64,000 nucleotides of DNA from Streptomyces sp. B93. Lineage in GTDB: Bacteria > Actinomycetota > Actinomycetes > Streptomycetales > Streptomycetaceae. A program made the translations under genes and the position numbers. Numbering within the stretch: the stretch's first letter is position 1; every line of letters starts with the position of its first letter. Of this stretch, positions 18,398-30,542 are shown in pieces. Under the pieces are notes generated by a model, which was given only the letters and a program-made list of their open reading frames with translations, was not told the origin of the DNA and did no database searches. The stretch is taken from assembly GCF_018070565.1 (NCBI RefSeq), contig NZ_JAGPXL010000001.1, forward strand, positions 310,001 to 374,000, read 5' to 3'.

Positions 18398-20326
18398 GTG
18401 GACACGACCCTTCAGGACCCTCTCGTCGGGCAGGTGCTCGACGGCCGTTATCGCATCGACGCGAGGATCGCCGTCGGTGGGATGGCCACGGTCTACCGGG
18501 CCGTGGACACCCGGCTCGACCGGATTCTCGCGGTCAAGGTGATGCATCCCGGCCTCGCGGCGGACGGGACGTTCGTCGAGCGGTTCATCCGTGAGGCCAA
18601 GTCGGTGGCGCGGCTCGCGCACCCCAATGTCGTCCAGGTGTTCGACCAGGGGACCGACGGGGCGTATGTCTACCTGGCCATGGAGTACATCGCGGGCTGC
18701 ACCCTGCGCGATGTGCTCCGCGAGCGCGGGGCGCTCCAGCCGCGTGCCGCGCTGGACATCCTGGAGCCGGTGCTCGCCGCGCTGGGCGCCGCGCACCGCG
18801 CGGGGTTCGTGCACCGGGACATGAAGCCGGAGAACGTGCTCATCGGGGACGACGGCCGGGTCAAGGTCGCCGACTTCGGACTCGTACGGTCCGTGGACAC
18901 GGTCACCAGCACCACCGGCGCCGTGCTGGGCACCGTCTCCTATCTCGCGCCCGAGCAGATCGAGGAGGGCGGCCGGGCCGACGCGCGCGTCGACGTGTAC
19001 GCGTGCGGGGTGGTCCTGCACGAGATGCTCACCGGCGGCAAGCCGCACGACGGGGAGTCCCCCGCCGTGGTCCTCTACAAGCACCTCCACGAGGACGTGC
19101 CCCCGCCCTCGGCGACCGTGCCGGGTCTCGCGTACGAGCTGGACGAGCTGGTCGCCTCGGCGACCGCGCGCAACCCCGAGGTCCGGCCGCACGACGCCGT
19201 GGCGTTGCTCGCGCAGGCCCGTACGGCGCGCGGCGCGCTCAGCGACGAGCAGCTGGACGCGGTGCCGCCGCAGGCGCTCACCGCGGACCACGACAACGCC
19301 GAGGACCGTACGAGCGTCCTCCCGCGCTCCCTGACGGTGCCCCGGACGCTGCCCGCCGGCGGGGACGGGCCGTACGGCCCGAACCTCACCAGCCGGCTGG
19401 AGGCACCACCGCTGCCGCCGCGCTCCCGGGCCCGGCTGCCCCGGCGCGGGCTGGTCACCATCGTGGCGGCCGTGCTGCTGGCCCTCGGCCTCGGTGTGGG
19501 CGTCTGGTACATCAACTCCGGCCAGTTCACCAAGGTCCCGTCGCTGCTGGCGCAGACCGAGCAGGAGGCCCGGGACCGGCTGGCCGACGCCGGTCTCGAG
19601 GTCGGCAAGGTCGAGCACGCCTACAGCGACACGGCCCAGCGCGGCACCGTGATCAGCACGGACCCGGCGCCGGGCAGCAGAATCCGGGGCAACGGCTCCG
19701 TCGGCCTCACCGTCTCGCGCGGCCCGGAGACCGTGCGGGTGCCCGATGTGGCGGGGTACCGGCTGGACCGGGCGAAGGACGTGATCGAGCAGGAAGGGCT
19801 GGAGCCGGGCACGGTCACGCGCGCGTTCAGCGACGACGTCCCCGCCGGCTTCGTCATCAGCACCGACCCGGAGGGCGGCACCGAGCTGCGCTCGGGCTCG
19901 GCGATCGCGCTCACGGTCAGCAAGGGCCAGCCCGTCGACGTGCCGGACGTCGTCGGCGACGACCTGGAGGACGCCCGGGAGGAACTCCTCCAGGCGGGCC
20001 TGAAGGTGCGGATCGCCGAGGAGCAGGTCCACTCCGACGTCGACGCGGGCCAGGTGGCCCAGCAGTCGCCGGGCGCCGACGCCGAGGCCGCCGAGGGCGA
20101 CACGGTCACGCTGACGGTCTCCAAGGGCCCCGAGATGATCGAGGTCCCGGACGTGGTCGGCGACAGCGTCGGCGACGCCAAGGACAAGCTCCAGGGCGCC
20201 GGATTCGAGGTCAAGGAGGACCGCGGGTTCTTCGGGCTGTTCGGCGGCGACACCGTGGAGAGCCAGTCCGTCGAGGGTGGTGAGACGGCGCCCAAGGGGT
20301 CGACGATCACCATCAAGATCGGTTGA
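18398..20326 (+). CDS. PASTA-domain serine/threonine protein kinase (PknB type)
   Basis: 642 residues. GTG at 18398 is chosen as the first start with the conserved N-terminus (QVLDGRYRIDARIAVGGMAT). Kinase domain about 15-275: glycine loop IAVGGMATVYRA, Lys in LAVKVMHPG, catalytic loop FVHRDMKPENVLI, DFG, and an activation loop VTSTTGAVLGTVSYLAPEQ with clustered Thr. A membrane helix lies near 350-370 (LVTIVAAVLLALGLGVGVW). Four PASTA repeats follow outside the cell. This is the sensor type that binds peptidoglycan fragments. It stands in the genomic place of mycobacterial pknL, which lacks PASTA repeats, and near the Rv2175c homologue, its likely substrate. The endonuclease IV gene follows 11 bases after. 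Confidence 0.93.
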   Translation: MDTTLQDPLVGQVLDGRYRIDARIAVGGMATVYRAVDTRLDRILAVKVMHPGLAADGTFVERFIREAKSVARLAHPNVVQVFDQGTDGAYVYLAMEYIAGCTLRDVLRERGALQPRAALDILEPVLAALGAAHRAGFVHRDMKPENVLIGDDGRVKVADFGLVRSVDTVTSTTGAVLGTVSYLAPEQIEEGGRADARVDVYACGVVLHEMLTGGKPHDGESPAVVLYKHLHEDVPPPSATVPGLAYELDELVASATARNPEVRPHDAVALLAQARTARGALSDEQLDAVPPQALTADHDNAEDRTSVLPRSLTVPRTLPAGGDGPYGPNLTSRLEAPPLPPRSRARLPRRGLVTIVAAVLLALGLGVGVWYINSGQFTKVPSLLAQTEQEARDRLADAGLEVGKVEHAYSDTAQRGTVISTDPAPGSRIRGNGSVGLTVSRGPETVRVPDVAGYRLDRAKDVIEQEGLEPGTVTRAFSDDVPAGFVISTDPEGGTELRSGSAIALTVSKGQPVDVPDVVGDDLEDAREELLQAGLKVRIAEEQVHSDVDAGQVAQQSPGADAEAAEGDTVTLTVSKGPEMIEVPDVVGDSVGDAKDKLQGAGFEVKEDRGFFGLFGGDTVESQSVEGGETAPKGSTITIKIG

Positions 20327-20337
20327 GAAGGCCGTAC

Positions 20338-21201
20338 GTGAGCGTCTCGCGCAATCCCGTCGGCGGGCATGTGCCCGTCGCCGGTGGACTGAACACCGTC
20401 GGGCTCCGTTACGCCCGTGACCTGGGGGCGGAGACCGTGCAGGTCTTCGTCGCCAATCCGCGCGGGTGGGCCACCCCGAGCGGTGACCCGCGGCAGGACG
20501 AGGCGTTCCGCGCGGCCTGCGCGGCGGAGTCCATACCGGCGTACGTGCACGCCCCGTACCTGATCAACTTCGGCTCGCACACCGAGGCGACCGTCGACAG
20601 GTCGGTGGAGTCGCTGCGGCACTCGCTGCGGCGCGGGCGGGAGATCGGCGCGCTCGGCGTGGTGGTGCACACCGGGAGCGCGACCGGCGGCCGGGAGCGG
20701 TCGGTGGCCCTGCGCCAGGTGCGGGAGCGGCTGCTGCCGCTGCTCGACGAGCTGACCCGTGACGACGACCCGTTCCTGCTGCTGGAGTCCACCGCGGGCC
20801 AGGGCTCCTCGCTGTGCTCACGCACCTGGGACTTCGGACCGTACTTCGAGGCGCTGGACGCCCACCCGAAGCTGGGCGTCTGCCTGGACACCTGCCACAT
20901 CTTCGCGGCGGGCCACGACCTGACCGGCCCGGACGGCATGCACCAGACCCTCGACCTGCTGGTGGACACGGTCGGCGAGGGCCGGTTGAAGCTGATCCAC
21001 GCCAATGACTCCAAGGACGTGGTCGGCGCCCACAAGGACCGGCACGCGAACATCGGCTCCGGTCACATCGGCGAGGACCCGTTCCGGGCGCTGATGACGC
21101 ACCCCGCCACCGAGGGCGTTCCGCTGGTCATCGAGACCCCCGGCGGCAAGGAGGGGCACGCGGCGGACGTGGAGCGGCTGAAGAAGCTCCGGGACGGCTG
21201 A
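20338..21201 (+). CDS. nfo: Deoxyribonuclease IV (AP endonuclease family 2)
   Basis: 287 residues. GTG at 20338 is preferred, six bases after AGAAGG; a TTG at 20323 is also open and overlaps the kinase stop. The TIM barrel with three-zinc site is clear: YVHAPYLINF, VVVHTGSATGG (about 107-117), LLLESTAGQGSS, GVCLDTCHIFAAGHD (about 179-193), LIHANDSKD, and DRHANIGSGHIG (about 235-246). It incises DNA 5' to abasic sites in base-excision repair. The short gap to the kinase gene suggests co-transcription, but no functional link is evident. Confidence 0.92.
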   Translation: MSVSRNPVGGHVPVAGGLNTVGLRYARDLGAETVQVFVANPRGWATPSGDPRQDEAFRAACAAESIPAYVHAPYLINFGSHTEATVDRSVESLRHSLRRGREIGALGVVVHTGSATGGRERSVALRQVRERLLPLLDELTRDDDPFLLLESTAGQGSSLCSRTWDFGPYFEALDAHPKLGVCLDTCHIFAAGHDLTGPDGMHQTLDLLVDTVGEGRLKLIHANDSKDVVGAHKDRHANIGSGHIGEDPFRALMTHPATEGVPLVIETPGGKEGHAADVERLKKLRDG

Positions 21202-21215
21202 GGCCCGGTCCGACG

Positions 21216-21848
21216 TCAGAGTTCCGGGCCCTCCCCCGGCTCCTCCTGGTACGAGTACCGCTGCTCCCGCCAGGGGTCGCCGATGTTGTGGTAGCCGCGC
21301 TCCTCCCAGAAGCCCCGCCGGTCGGTGGTCATGTACTCCACCCCGCGGACCCATTTCGGGCCCTTCCAGGCGTACAGGTGGGGGACGATCAGGCGCAGCG
21401 GGAAGCCGTGCTCGGCGGTGAGCAGTTCGCCGTCCTTGTGGGTGGCGAAGAGGGTGCGCTCGGCGGTGAAGTCCGTGAGGCGCAGATTGGAGCTGAAGCC
21501 GTACTCCGCCCACACCATCACATGGGTGACGTCGGGGGCGGGCGGCGCGATGTCGAGGATGGTGCGGGCGGGGATTCCGCCCCACTCCGCGCCGAGCATG
21601 CTGTACTTCGTCACGCAGTGCAGATCGGCCACCACCGTGGTGTACGGCAGGGCCGTGAACTCCTCGTGGTTCCAGCAGTGCTTCGCGCCGTCGGCGGTGG
21701 CGCCGAAGACCCTGAACTCCCAGCGCTCGGTCCGGAACTTGGGTACCGGTCCGTAGTGGGTGACCGGCCAGCCGCGCTGGACTCGCTGCCCCGGCGGAAG
21801 CTCGTACCGTGCCGCTTCTCCTGTTTCGCTCTCCACCGGACGATCCAT
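21216..21848 (-). CDS. Sulfite oxidase-like molybdopterin oxidoreductase
   Basis: 210 residues. ATG 21848 has AGGATGG in the right place; ATG 21857 and 21881 are alternatives. The fold is the Moco-binding domain of the sulfite oxidase family: the ligand Cys lies in VADLHCVTKYSML (about 77-89), with TILDIAPPAPDVTHVMVWAEYG and FPLRLIVPHLYAWKGPKWV as the usual conserved blocks. It lacks the C-terminal dimerisation domain and a signal peptide, so it is a short cytoplasmic member (YedY-like proteins differ by being exported). The substrate is unknown. It diverges from bfr across a 179-bp region with a palindromic operator. Confidence 0.88.
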   Translation of the reverse strand: MDRPVESETGEAARYELPPGQRVQRGWPVTHYGPVPKFRTERWEFRVFGATADGAKHCWNHEEFTALPYTTVVADLHCVTKYSMLGAEWGGIPARTILDIAPPAPDVTHVMVWAEYGFSSNLRLTDFTAERTLFATHKDGELLTAEHGFPLRLIVPHLYAWKGPKWVRGVEYMTTDRRGFWEERGYHNIGDPWREQRYSYQEEPGEGPEL

Positions 21849-21928
21849 GGTGTCCATCCTGACAGAACACGGACGGTGCACAGGACCAGGGTCGGGAGGA
21901 ATCGGTCAACTGGCGCTAAGCATGCCCT

Positions 21929-21941
21929 TACTTACTAAGTA
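21929..21941. promoter_or_regulatory. Palindromic operator in the sulfite-oxidase-like / bfr divergent region
   Basis: TACTTA-C-TAAGTA is a perfect 6+1+6 palindrome, followed by another ACTTAC at 21945. It is of a type often bound by TetR-family repressors. It lies 86 bases before bfr. Which protein binds it is unknown. Confidence 0.5.
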
Positions 21942-22027
21942 CGCACTTACTGGACGATCTTCTACGCCGGTGCAATCATGCGGCGGCAACCTCCGATTCC
22001 GGCGTCCCCACGTGGAAGGAGCCCCGT

Positions 22028-22546
22028 ATGCAGGGCGACCCCGAGGTCCTCGAACTGCTCAACGAGCAGCTGACCGCCGAGCTGACCGCGATCAACCAGT
22101 ACTTCCTGCACTCCAAGCTTCAGGACCACAAGGGGTGGACGAAGCTCGCCAAGTACACCCGCGACGAGTCCTTCGACGAGATGCGGCACGCGGAGGTGCT
22201 GACCGACCGCATCCTGCTGCTGGACGGCCTGCCCAACTACCAGCGGCTGTTCCACGTCCGCGTCGGGCAGACGGTGACCGAGATGTTCGAGGCGGACCGG
22301 CAGATCGAGGTCGAGGCCATCGACCGGCTGCGGCGCGGTGTGGAGGTGATGCGCGCCAAGGGCGACGTGACCTCGGCCAACATCTTCGAGGCGATCCTCG
22401 CCGACGAGGAGCACCACATCGACTACCTGGAGACCCAGCTCGACCTGATCGAGAAGCTGGGCGAGTCGCTCTACCTGTCGACGCTCATCGAGCAGAGCCA
22501 GCCCGACGCCTCCGGTCCGGGCACGGGCGGCTTCTCCGGCCACTGA
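22028..22546 (+). CDS. bfr: Bacterioferritin
   Basis: 172 residues, ATG at 22028 behind GGAAGGAG. Iron-storage 24-mer subunit. Ferroxidase ligands are visible: Glu near 18 (LTAELTAINQYFLH), Glu51 and His54 (DESFDEMRHAEVL), Glu near 94, and Glu/His in ADEEHHIDYLETQ near 127-130; Met52 in DEMRHAE is the axial haem ligand. The C-terminus has a Gly/Ser-rich extension (ASGPGTGGFSGH). A ferredoxin that mobilises its iron (Bfd) is encoded convergently next to it. Confidence 0.96.
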   Translation: MQGDPEVLELLNEQLTAELTAINQYFLHSKLQDHKGWTKLAKYTRDESFDEMRHAEVLTDRILLLDGLPNYQRLFHVRVGQTVTEMFEADRQIEVEAIDRLRRGVEVMRAKGDVTSANIFEAILADEEHHIDYLETQLDLIEKLGESLYLSTLIEQSQPDASGPGTGGFSGH

Positions 22547-22565
22547 CCCGGTTCGGGCTCCGGGT

Positions 22566-22820
22566 TCAGGCCGCCTCGGCGGTCACCCGCACGGCCGCGG
22601 GCTTGCTGGTCATGTCCGCGAGCGGGGACCTGCCCTGGTCCGCCAGTTCCCGGCGCGGACAGCTGCCCCGTCCGAGGAGGGCCTGGATACGGCGCACACA
22701 GCCGCCGCAGTCGGTGCCCGCCTTGCAGGCCGAGGCTATCTGCCGCGGCGTGCAGGCGCCGTCCTCCGCATGCTGCTTGACCTGCTGCTCCGTGATGCCG
22801 AAGCAACTGCACACGAACAC
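22566..22820 (-). CDS. bfd: Bacterioferritin-associated ferredoxin (Bfd-type, 2Fe-2S)
   Basis: 84 residues, GTG at 22820 behind GGGAGGTGAA. The four Cys of the BFD [2Fe-2S] fold are present: MFVCSCFGITE (C-x-C at 4 and 6) and AGTDCGGCVRR (C-x-x-C near 38 and 41). The 25-residue C-terminal tail is unusual and low complexity. In other bacteria Bfd passes electrons to bacterioferritin to release stored iron. Its stop lies 19 bases from the bfr stop, and a DmdR/IdeR-type iron box lies upstream, so repression by iron is likely (inferred). Confidence 0.9.
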   Translation of the reverse strand: MFVCSCFGITEQQVKQHAEDGACTPRQIASACKAGTDCGGCVRRIQALLGRGSCPRRELADQGRSPLADMTSKPAAVRVTAEAA

Positions 22821-22874
22821 GCGGGTTCACCTCCCGACTGGGATCAGGGTCGTGCCGTACCGACCCTTGATCGG

Positions 22875-22893
22875 TGAGGCTAACCTAACCTTA
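22875..22893 (-). promoter_or_regulatory. Iron box (DmdR/IdeR-type operator) upstream of bfd
   Basis: On the minus strand TAAGGTTAGGTTAGCCTCA matches the 19-bp IdeR/DtxR consensus at 15 positions. It lies 54 bases upstream of the bfd start and is one of the few AT-rich tracts here. Confidence 0.8.
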
Positions 22894-22923
22894 CCCGTCA
22901 CTCAGGTGCCGCAAAAGTCGAGC

Positions 22924-22953
22924 GGGGCGCGGATCGCATGTGATCCGCGCCCC
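22924..22953 (-). terminator. Terminator after DAHP synthase gene
   Basis: Perfect 12-bp inverted repeat GGGGCGCGGATC / GATCCGCGCCCC with a 6-nt loop, 40 bases past the aroH stop on the minus strand and just upstream of the bfd promoter region. Confidence 0.8.
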
Positions 22954-22993
22954 AGTCGACGCCCCTGTAACGGGCGAACCGGCACCGTCCCGG

Positions 22994-26482
<3,489 letters not shown>

Positions 26483-27502
26483 TCGAGGACGTTGGCCACG
26501 GTGGTGTCGATGATCTGGCCGACGGCGTCCACGGTGTAGTACGCCTGGTGGGACGTGACGAGGACGTTGGGGAAGGTGACGAGGCGGGCCAGGGTGTCGT
26601 CCTCGATGGCCTGGAGGGACTTGTCGAGGAAGAACAGGCCCGCCTCCGCCTCGTACACGTCCAGGCCGACGCCCGTGAAGCGGCCCGCGCGCAGCTCGAT
26701 GACGAGGGCGGCGGTGTCGATGAGGCCGCCGCGGCTGGAGTTGACGAGGATCGCGTCGTCCTTCATCGACTTCAGCGCGGCGGCGTCGATGAGGTGCTCG
26801 GTCTGGGGCAGCAGGGGGACGTGCAGGGAGACGACGTCGGACTCGGCGAGGAGACGCTCCTTGGGGACGTACTCCATGCCCAGCTCCACACAGGCGGGGT
26901 TCTCGGCGATGTCCCAGCCGAGCAGGCGCATGCCGAAGCCGTGGGCGATCCGGGCGAACGCCTCGCCGATCTTGCCGGTGCCGAGGACGCCCGCGGTGCG
27001 GCCGTGCAGGTCGCGGCCCATCAGGCCGTCGAGGCGGAAGTCGAAGTCGCGGGTGCGGGTGGAGGCGCGCACGATACGGCGGTTGACGGCCATGGCGAGC
27101 GTCCAGGCGAACTCGGCGACGGAGTACGGCGAGTAGTACGACACCCGGGCGACCGTCATGGCGAGCCGCTCGGCGACCCCGAGGTCGATGTTGTTGAAGC
27201 CGGTGGAGCGCTGGGCGACCATCTGGGTGCCGCCCTTGGCGAGGGTCTGGAGGACCTGGTGGCCGAGGTCGCAGTTGACGCTGGTGCAGATGATCTCGTG
27301 CCCGGCGGCGATGGGGGCGGTGTCCGCGTTGAGGAAGACGTCCAGGCAGCGGACCTCGTGGTGGCCGCGGAAGGCGTTCTCGATCAGGGGCCTCTCGTCG
27401 GCCTGCACTCCGAAGGCCAGGATCTCCACAGGGTCTCCCCGGGTCGTGAGCCGTGTTCGTTCCGGCGGGCGCACATGCCCCGCCAGGGCGAATATACGAT
27501 CT

Positions 27503-28537
27503 TCAGCCGAAGAAGACCCCGACTTCGTCGTAGAGCCCGGCGTCGACCGTCTTCAGCGGCGCCTTCGCCTCGGCGAGCGGGACCCGGACGATGTCGGTGC
27601 CGCGCAGGGCCACCATCCGGCCGAAGGCGCCGTCGCGGACGCAGTCGATGGCGTGCAGCCCGAACCGGGTGGCGAGCCAGCGGTCGGCGGCGGTGGGCGT
27701 GCCACCGCGCTGGACATGGCCGAGCACCGTGGTGCGGGCCTCCTTGCCGGTGCGCCGCTCGATCTCCCGGGCCAGCCACTCGCCGATCCCGGACGGCGGC
27801 ACCGGCCCGGCGGGCTCCGACTCGTCGTCGTCCCCCGGCATCGGGTCGCCGCCCACCGGCGCGGCGCCCTCCGCGACGACCACGATGGGGGCGTACGACG
27901 CCCTGAACCGTGAGGTCACCCAGGCGCACACCTGGTCCAGGTCGAAGGGCTGCTCGGGGATGAGGACCACGTTGGCGCCACCGGCGAGGCCCGAGCGGAC
28001 GGCGATCCAGCCGGTGTGACGGCCCATCACCTCCACCACCAGGACGCGCATATGGGACTCGGCGGTGGTGTGCAGCCGGTCGATGGCCTCGGTGGCGATG
28101 GTGACGGCCGTGTCGAAGCCGAAGGTGTAGTCGGTGGACGGCAGGTCGTTCTCGATGGTCTTCGGCACGCCGACGCAGGGCACGCCGTACTCCTCGAAGA
28201 GGCGGGCCGCGACCGTCAGGGTGTTCTTGCCGCCGATGGTGATGAGCGCGTCGACCTCGTGCTTGGCGAGGTTCTCGCGGACCCGGCGCACCGCGGCCTC
28301 GCCGTGCTGGAAGGGATCGGCGCGCGAGGAGCCGAGGATGGTGCCGCCGCGGGGCAGGGTGCCGCGCACGGCGGGGATGTCGAGCCGCATGACGTCGCCC
28401 TCCATGGGGCCGCGCCAGCCGTCCCGGAAACCGGTCAGCTCATAGCCGTACTCCTGCACGCCCTTGCGGACGATGCCCCTGATGACGGCGTTGAGCCCGG
28501 GGCAGTCGCCGCCTCCGGTCAGTACTCCGACCCGCAT
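27503..28537 (-). CDS. pfkA: 6-phosphofructokinase
   Basis: 344 residues, ATG at 28537 behind AAGGGA. Family motifs: GVLTGGGDCPGLNAVIRG (4-21), LPRGGTILGSSR (about 61-72), PKTIENDLPSTDYTFGFDTA (125-144), MGRHTGWIA, GHVQRGGTPTAADR. The ATP/PPi-discriminating loop, GGDGS in E. coli, reads GGKNT (102-106): the metal-binding Asp position is Lys and the following Gly is Asn. Streptomyces PFKs usually show GGEGT here. An acidic, Pro-rich insert (GDDDESEPAGPVPPS) lies near 230-250. Streptomycetes carry several pfk paralogues; whether this one is fully active is uncertain. Confidence 0.9.
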   Translation of the reverse strand: MRVGVLTGGGDCPGLNAVIRGIVRKGVQEYGYELTGFRDGWRGPMEGDVMRLDIPAVRGTLPRGGTILGSSRADPFQHGEAAVRRVRENLAKHEVDALITIGGKNTLTVAARLFEEYGVPCVGVPKTIENDLPSTDYTFGFDTAVTIATEAIDRLHTTAESHMRVLVVEVMGRHTGWIAVRSGLAGGANVVLIPEQPFDLDQVCAWVTSRFRASYAPIVVVAEGAAPVGGDPMPGDDDESEPAGPVPPSGIGEWLAREIERRTGKEARTTVLGHVQRGGTPTAADRWLATRFGLHAIDCVRDGAFGRMVALRGTDIVRVPLAEAKAPLKTVDAGLYDEVGVFFG

Positions 28538-28616
28538 GGGAGGTCCCTTCGCCGAGGTTGCCGTATGCGTGGACCGTGCTGCCGTACGCCTCACGCTACC
28601 CGCGACGCCACCCGTG

Positions 28617-29294
28617 CTACTCCTCGTCGAGGCCGCGTTCTATGGCGTACCTGACGAGTTCGACGCGGTTGTGCAGCTGGAGCTTGCCGAGGGTGTTCTG
28701 GACGTGGTTCTGCACGGTGCGGTGGGAGATCACCAGGCGCTCGGCGATCTGCTTGTAGCTCAGCCCCTTGGCGACCAGCCGCAGCACCTCGGTCTCCCGG
28801 TCGGTCAGCCGGGGCGCGTCGGGCTCGCCCGCGTCCGGGGCGGGCGCGGGCTCGGCGGCGAGGCGGCGGTACTCGCCGAGGACCAGACCGGCGAGGCCCG
28901 GGGTGAACACCGGGTCGCCCACGGCCGTCCTGCGCACCGCGTCCAGCAGTTCGGCGGTGGACGCCGACTTCACCAGGTAGCCGGTCGCGCCGGACTTCAC
29001 CGCCTCCAGCACGTCCGCGTGCTCCCCGCTCGCGGACAGCACCAGGACGCGCAGGGCCGGGTCGGCGGCGACCAGCTCCTTGCAGACCTGGACGCCCGGC
29101 TTGGCGGGCAGGTTCAGGTCGAGGACCAGCACCTGGGGCGCGGCGGCCTTGGCGCGGCGCACCGCCTGCTCGCCGTCGCCCGCGGTGGCCACCACGTCGA
29201 AGCCCGCCTCCGCCAGGTCACGGGCGACCGCGTCGCGCCACATCGGGTGGTCGTCGACCACCATCACCCGGATCGGCCCCTGCTGCTCACTCAT
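28617..29294 (-). CDS. macR: NarL/LuxR-type response regulator, MacR-like
   Basis: 225 residues, ATG at 29294 overlapping the kinase stop. Receiver domain about 8-125 with acidic pair VVDDHPMWRDAV and phosphoacceptor Asp in VLVLDLNLPAKPG (about 56-68); switch Ser/Thr LVLSASGE and Lys in YLVKSASTAELL. LuxR helix-turn-helix about 160-220 (LTDRETEVLRLVAKGLSYKQ; ISHRTVQNHVQNTLGKLQ). Position beside pfkA and pairing with this kinase match MacRS of S. coelicolor (SCO2120-SCO2121, as I recall), which controls membrane-protein genes and actinorhodin. A MacR box occurs at 9399-9414. The symbol is inferred from synteny. Confidence 0.82.
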   Translation of the reverse strand: MSEQQGPIRVMVVDDHPMWRDAVARDLAEAGFDVVATAGDGEQAVRRAKAAAPQVLVLDLNLPAKPGVQVCKELVAADPALRVLVLSASGEHADVLEAVKSGATGYLVKSASTAELLDAVRRTAVGDPVFTPGLAGLVLGEYRRLAAEPAPAPDAGEPDAPRLTDRETEVLRLVAKGLSYKQIAERLVISHRTVQNHVQNTLGKLQLHNRVELVRYAIERGLDEE

Positions 29295-30505
29295 CGCGTC
29301 TCCGCCTTCCCCCGTACGGTGTTGAGGTCCTTCGGCACCTTCAGCTCGACCTCGGTGCCCTGGCCCGGCACCGAGATCAGCTCGGCGGTGCCGCCGATGT
29401 CACGCAGCCGCCCCCGGATCGACAGGGCCACCCCCAGCCTGCCCTCGCCCTCGGCCTGGGCGAGCCGCCCCTCGGGGATGCCGGGGCCGTCGTCGCGGAC
29501 GGTCACGATCACCTCGTCGGGCTCGTCCTCGACGAGGATCCAGGCGCTGGCGTCCTCCCCGGCGTGCCTGCGCACGTTGTCCAGGGCCGCCCCGACGGCC
29601 GCGGCCAGCTCGGCGGCGGTGGCCGGCGGCAGTGGCACGGGGGCGCCGGGCTCGGCGAGACTGACCCGGGCACCGGCGTACGGCGCGAGCAGCGGGCGCA
29701 GGTCGACGGGGACGTCCGGGTCCTCGGACCGGGGCGGCGGGACCGCGGCCCGCGGGGCGTCCGGGGCGCGCAGGCCGCCGGAGACCAGGGTGCGCAACGC
29801 CACCTCCTGCTCGCCCGCGAGCCGCCCCAGCTCGGCCGCCTCGCCGCCGATGACCGCGCCCCGGCGCTGCACCATCGCCAGCACCTGGAGGACACTGTCG
29901 TGGATGTCCCGCGCGAGCCGCTCGCGCTCCCGGGTGGCGGCCTCGATCTCCAGGGCGCGGGCGAGGGTGCGCTCGGAGGCGCGGGCGACCTCGACGACGT
30001 AGCCGATGGCGATGGAGGCGACCCAGACCAGGATCACGGCGTGCACGGTGTCCCGGGTCGGGGAGCCGCGGTGGAGGAGGTTGGCGGCGGCGACCAGGGT
30101 GGAGGCGAAGGCCGCCCAGCGCCAGCCGCCCTTGAGGGCGAACGCCAGCACACTGCCCGCGGTCCATATCGACGGCAGCGTCGCGTTGCCCGCCTCGATG
30201 CGCTCGACGGAGTCGGCGAACCGGGTCAGCAGGATGCCGACGAGCGCGATGGTCAGATCGGCGGCCAGGAACCACCGGGTGCAGCTGGCCGCGTTCGCCA
30301 CCCGGGGCAGGGTCGCCAGGGTCCACACGACGAGGACGGCGAAGTAGACGACCGCGGCCCAGGGCCGGGCGAAGTCGTCGTGCGCGCTGATGAACAGGCC
30401 GACCGCGTAGAGCATGGTCAGCACCCGGTAACCGGTCAGCGCCCGCCACAGCGGCTGCTCCACCGACATCTTCATGACCCGCTCACGCTCGGCCACGTCC
30501 GCCAC
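29291..30505 (-). CDS. macS: Sensor histidine kinase, MacS-like
   Basis: 404 residues from GTG 30505; ATG 30475 and 30469 are possible shorter starts. About five membrane helices lie in 20-185 (ALTGYRVLTMLYAVGLFIS; AVVYFAVLVVWTLATL; FLAADLTIALVGILLT; VILVWVASIAIGYVVEV). The dimerisation/phosphoacceptor region is HisKA_3 (ERLARDIHDSVLQVLAMVQ, about 207-225) and the ATPase domain has VRDDGPGIPEG and RLGVALSIRGRL. The regulator gene overlaps its stop (ATGA). It is the partner of the MacR-like regulator. The membrane domain has no recognised ligand-binding fold. Confidence 0.85.
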   Translation of the reverse strand: MADVAERERVMKMSVEQPLWRALTGYRVLTMLYAVGLFISAHDDFARPWAAVVYFAVLVVWTLATLPRVANAASCTRWFLAADLTIALVGILLTRFADSVERIEAGNATLPSIWTAGSVLAFALKGGWRWAAFASTLVAAANLLHRGSPTRDTVHAVILVWVASIAIGYVVEVARASERTLARALEIEAATRERERLARDIHDSVLQVLAMVQRRGAVIGGEAAELGRLAGEQEVALRTLVSGGLRAPDAPRAAVPPPRSEDPDVPVDLRPLLAPYAGARVSLAEPGAPVPLPPATAAELAAAVGAALDNVRRHAGEDASAWILVEDEPDEVIVTVRDDGPGIPEGRLAQAEGEGRLGVALSIRGRLRDIGGTAELISVPGQGTEVELKVPKDLNTVRGKAETR

Positions 30506-30542
30506 CCCCCTGGCCGGACCGCGGTGCGGCCCGAACCGAACG

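Noticed and set aside
28617..30505. Assigning the regulator pair to an antibiotic cluster
   Set aside because: The neighbours are pfkA and housekeeping lipid genes; no biosynthetic genes lie near. The position suggests MacRS instead.
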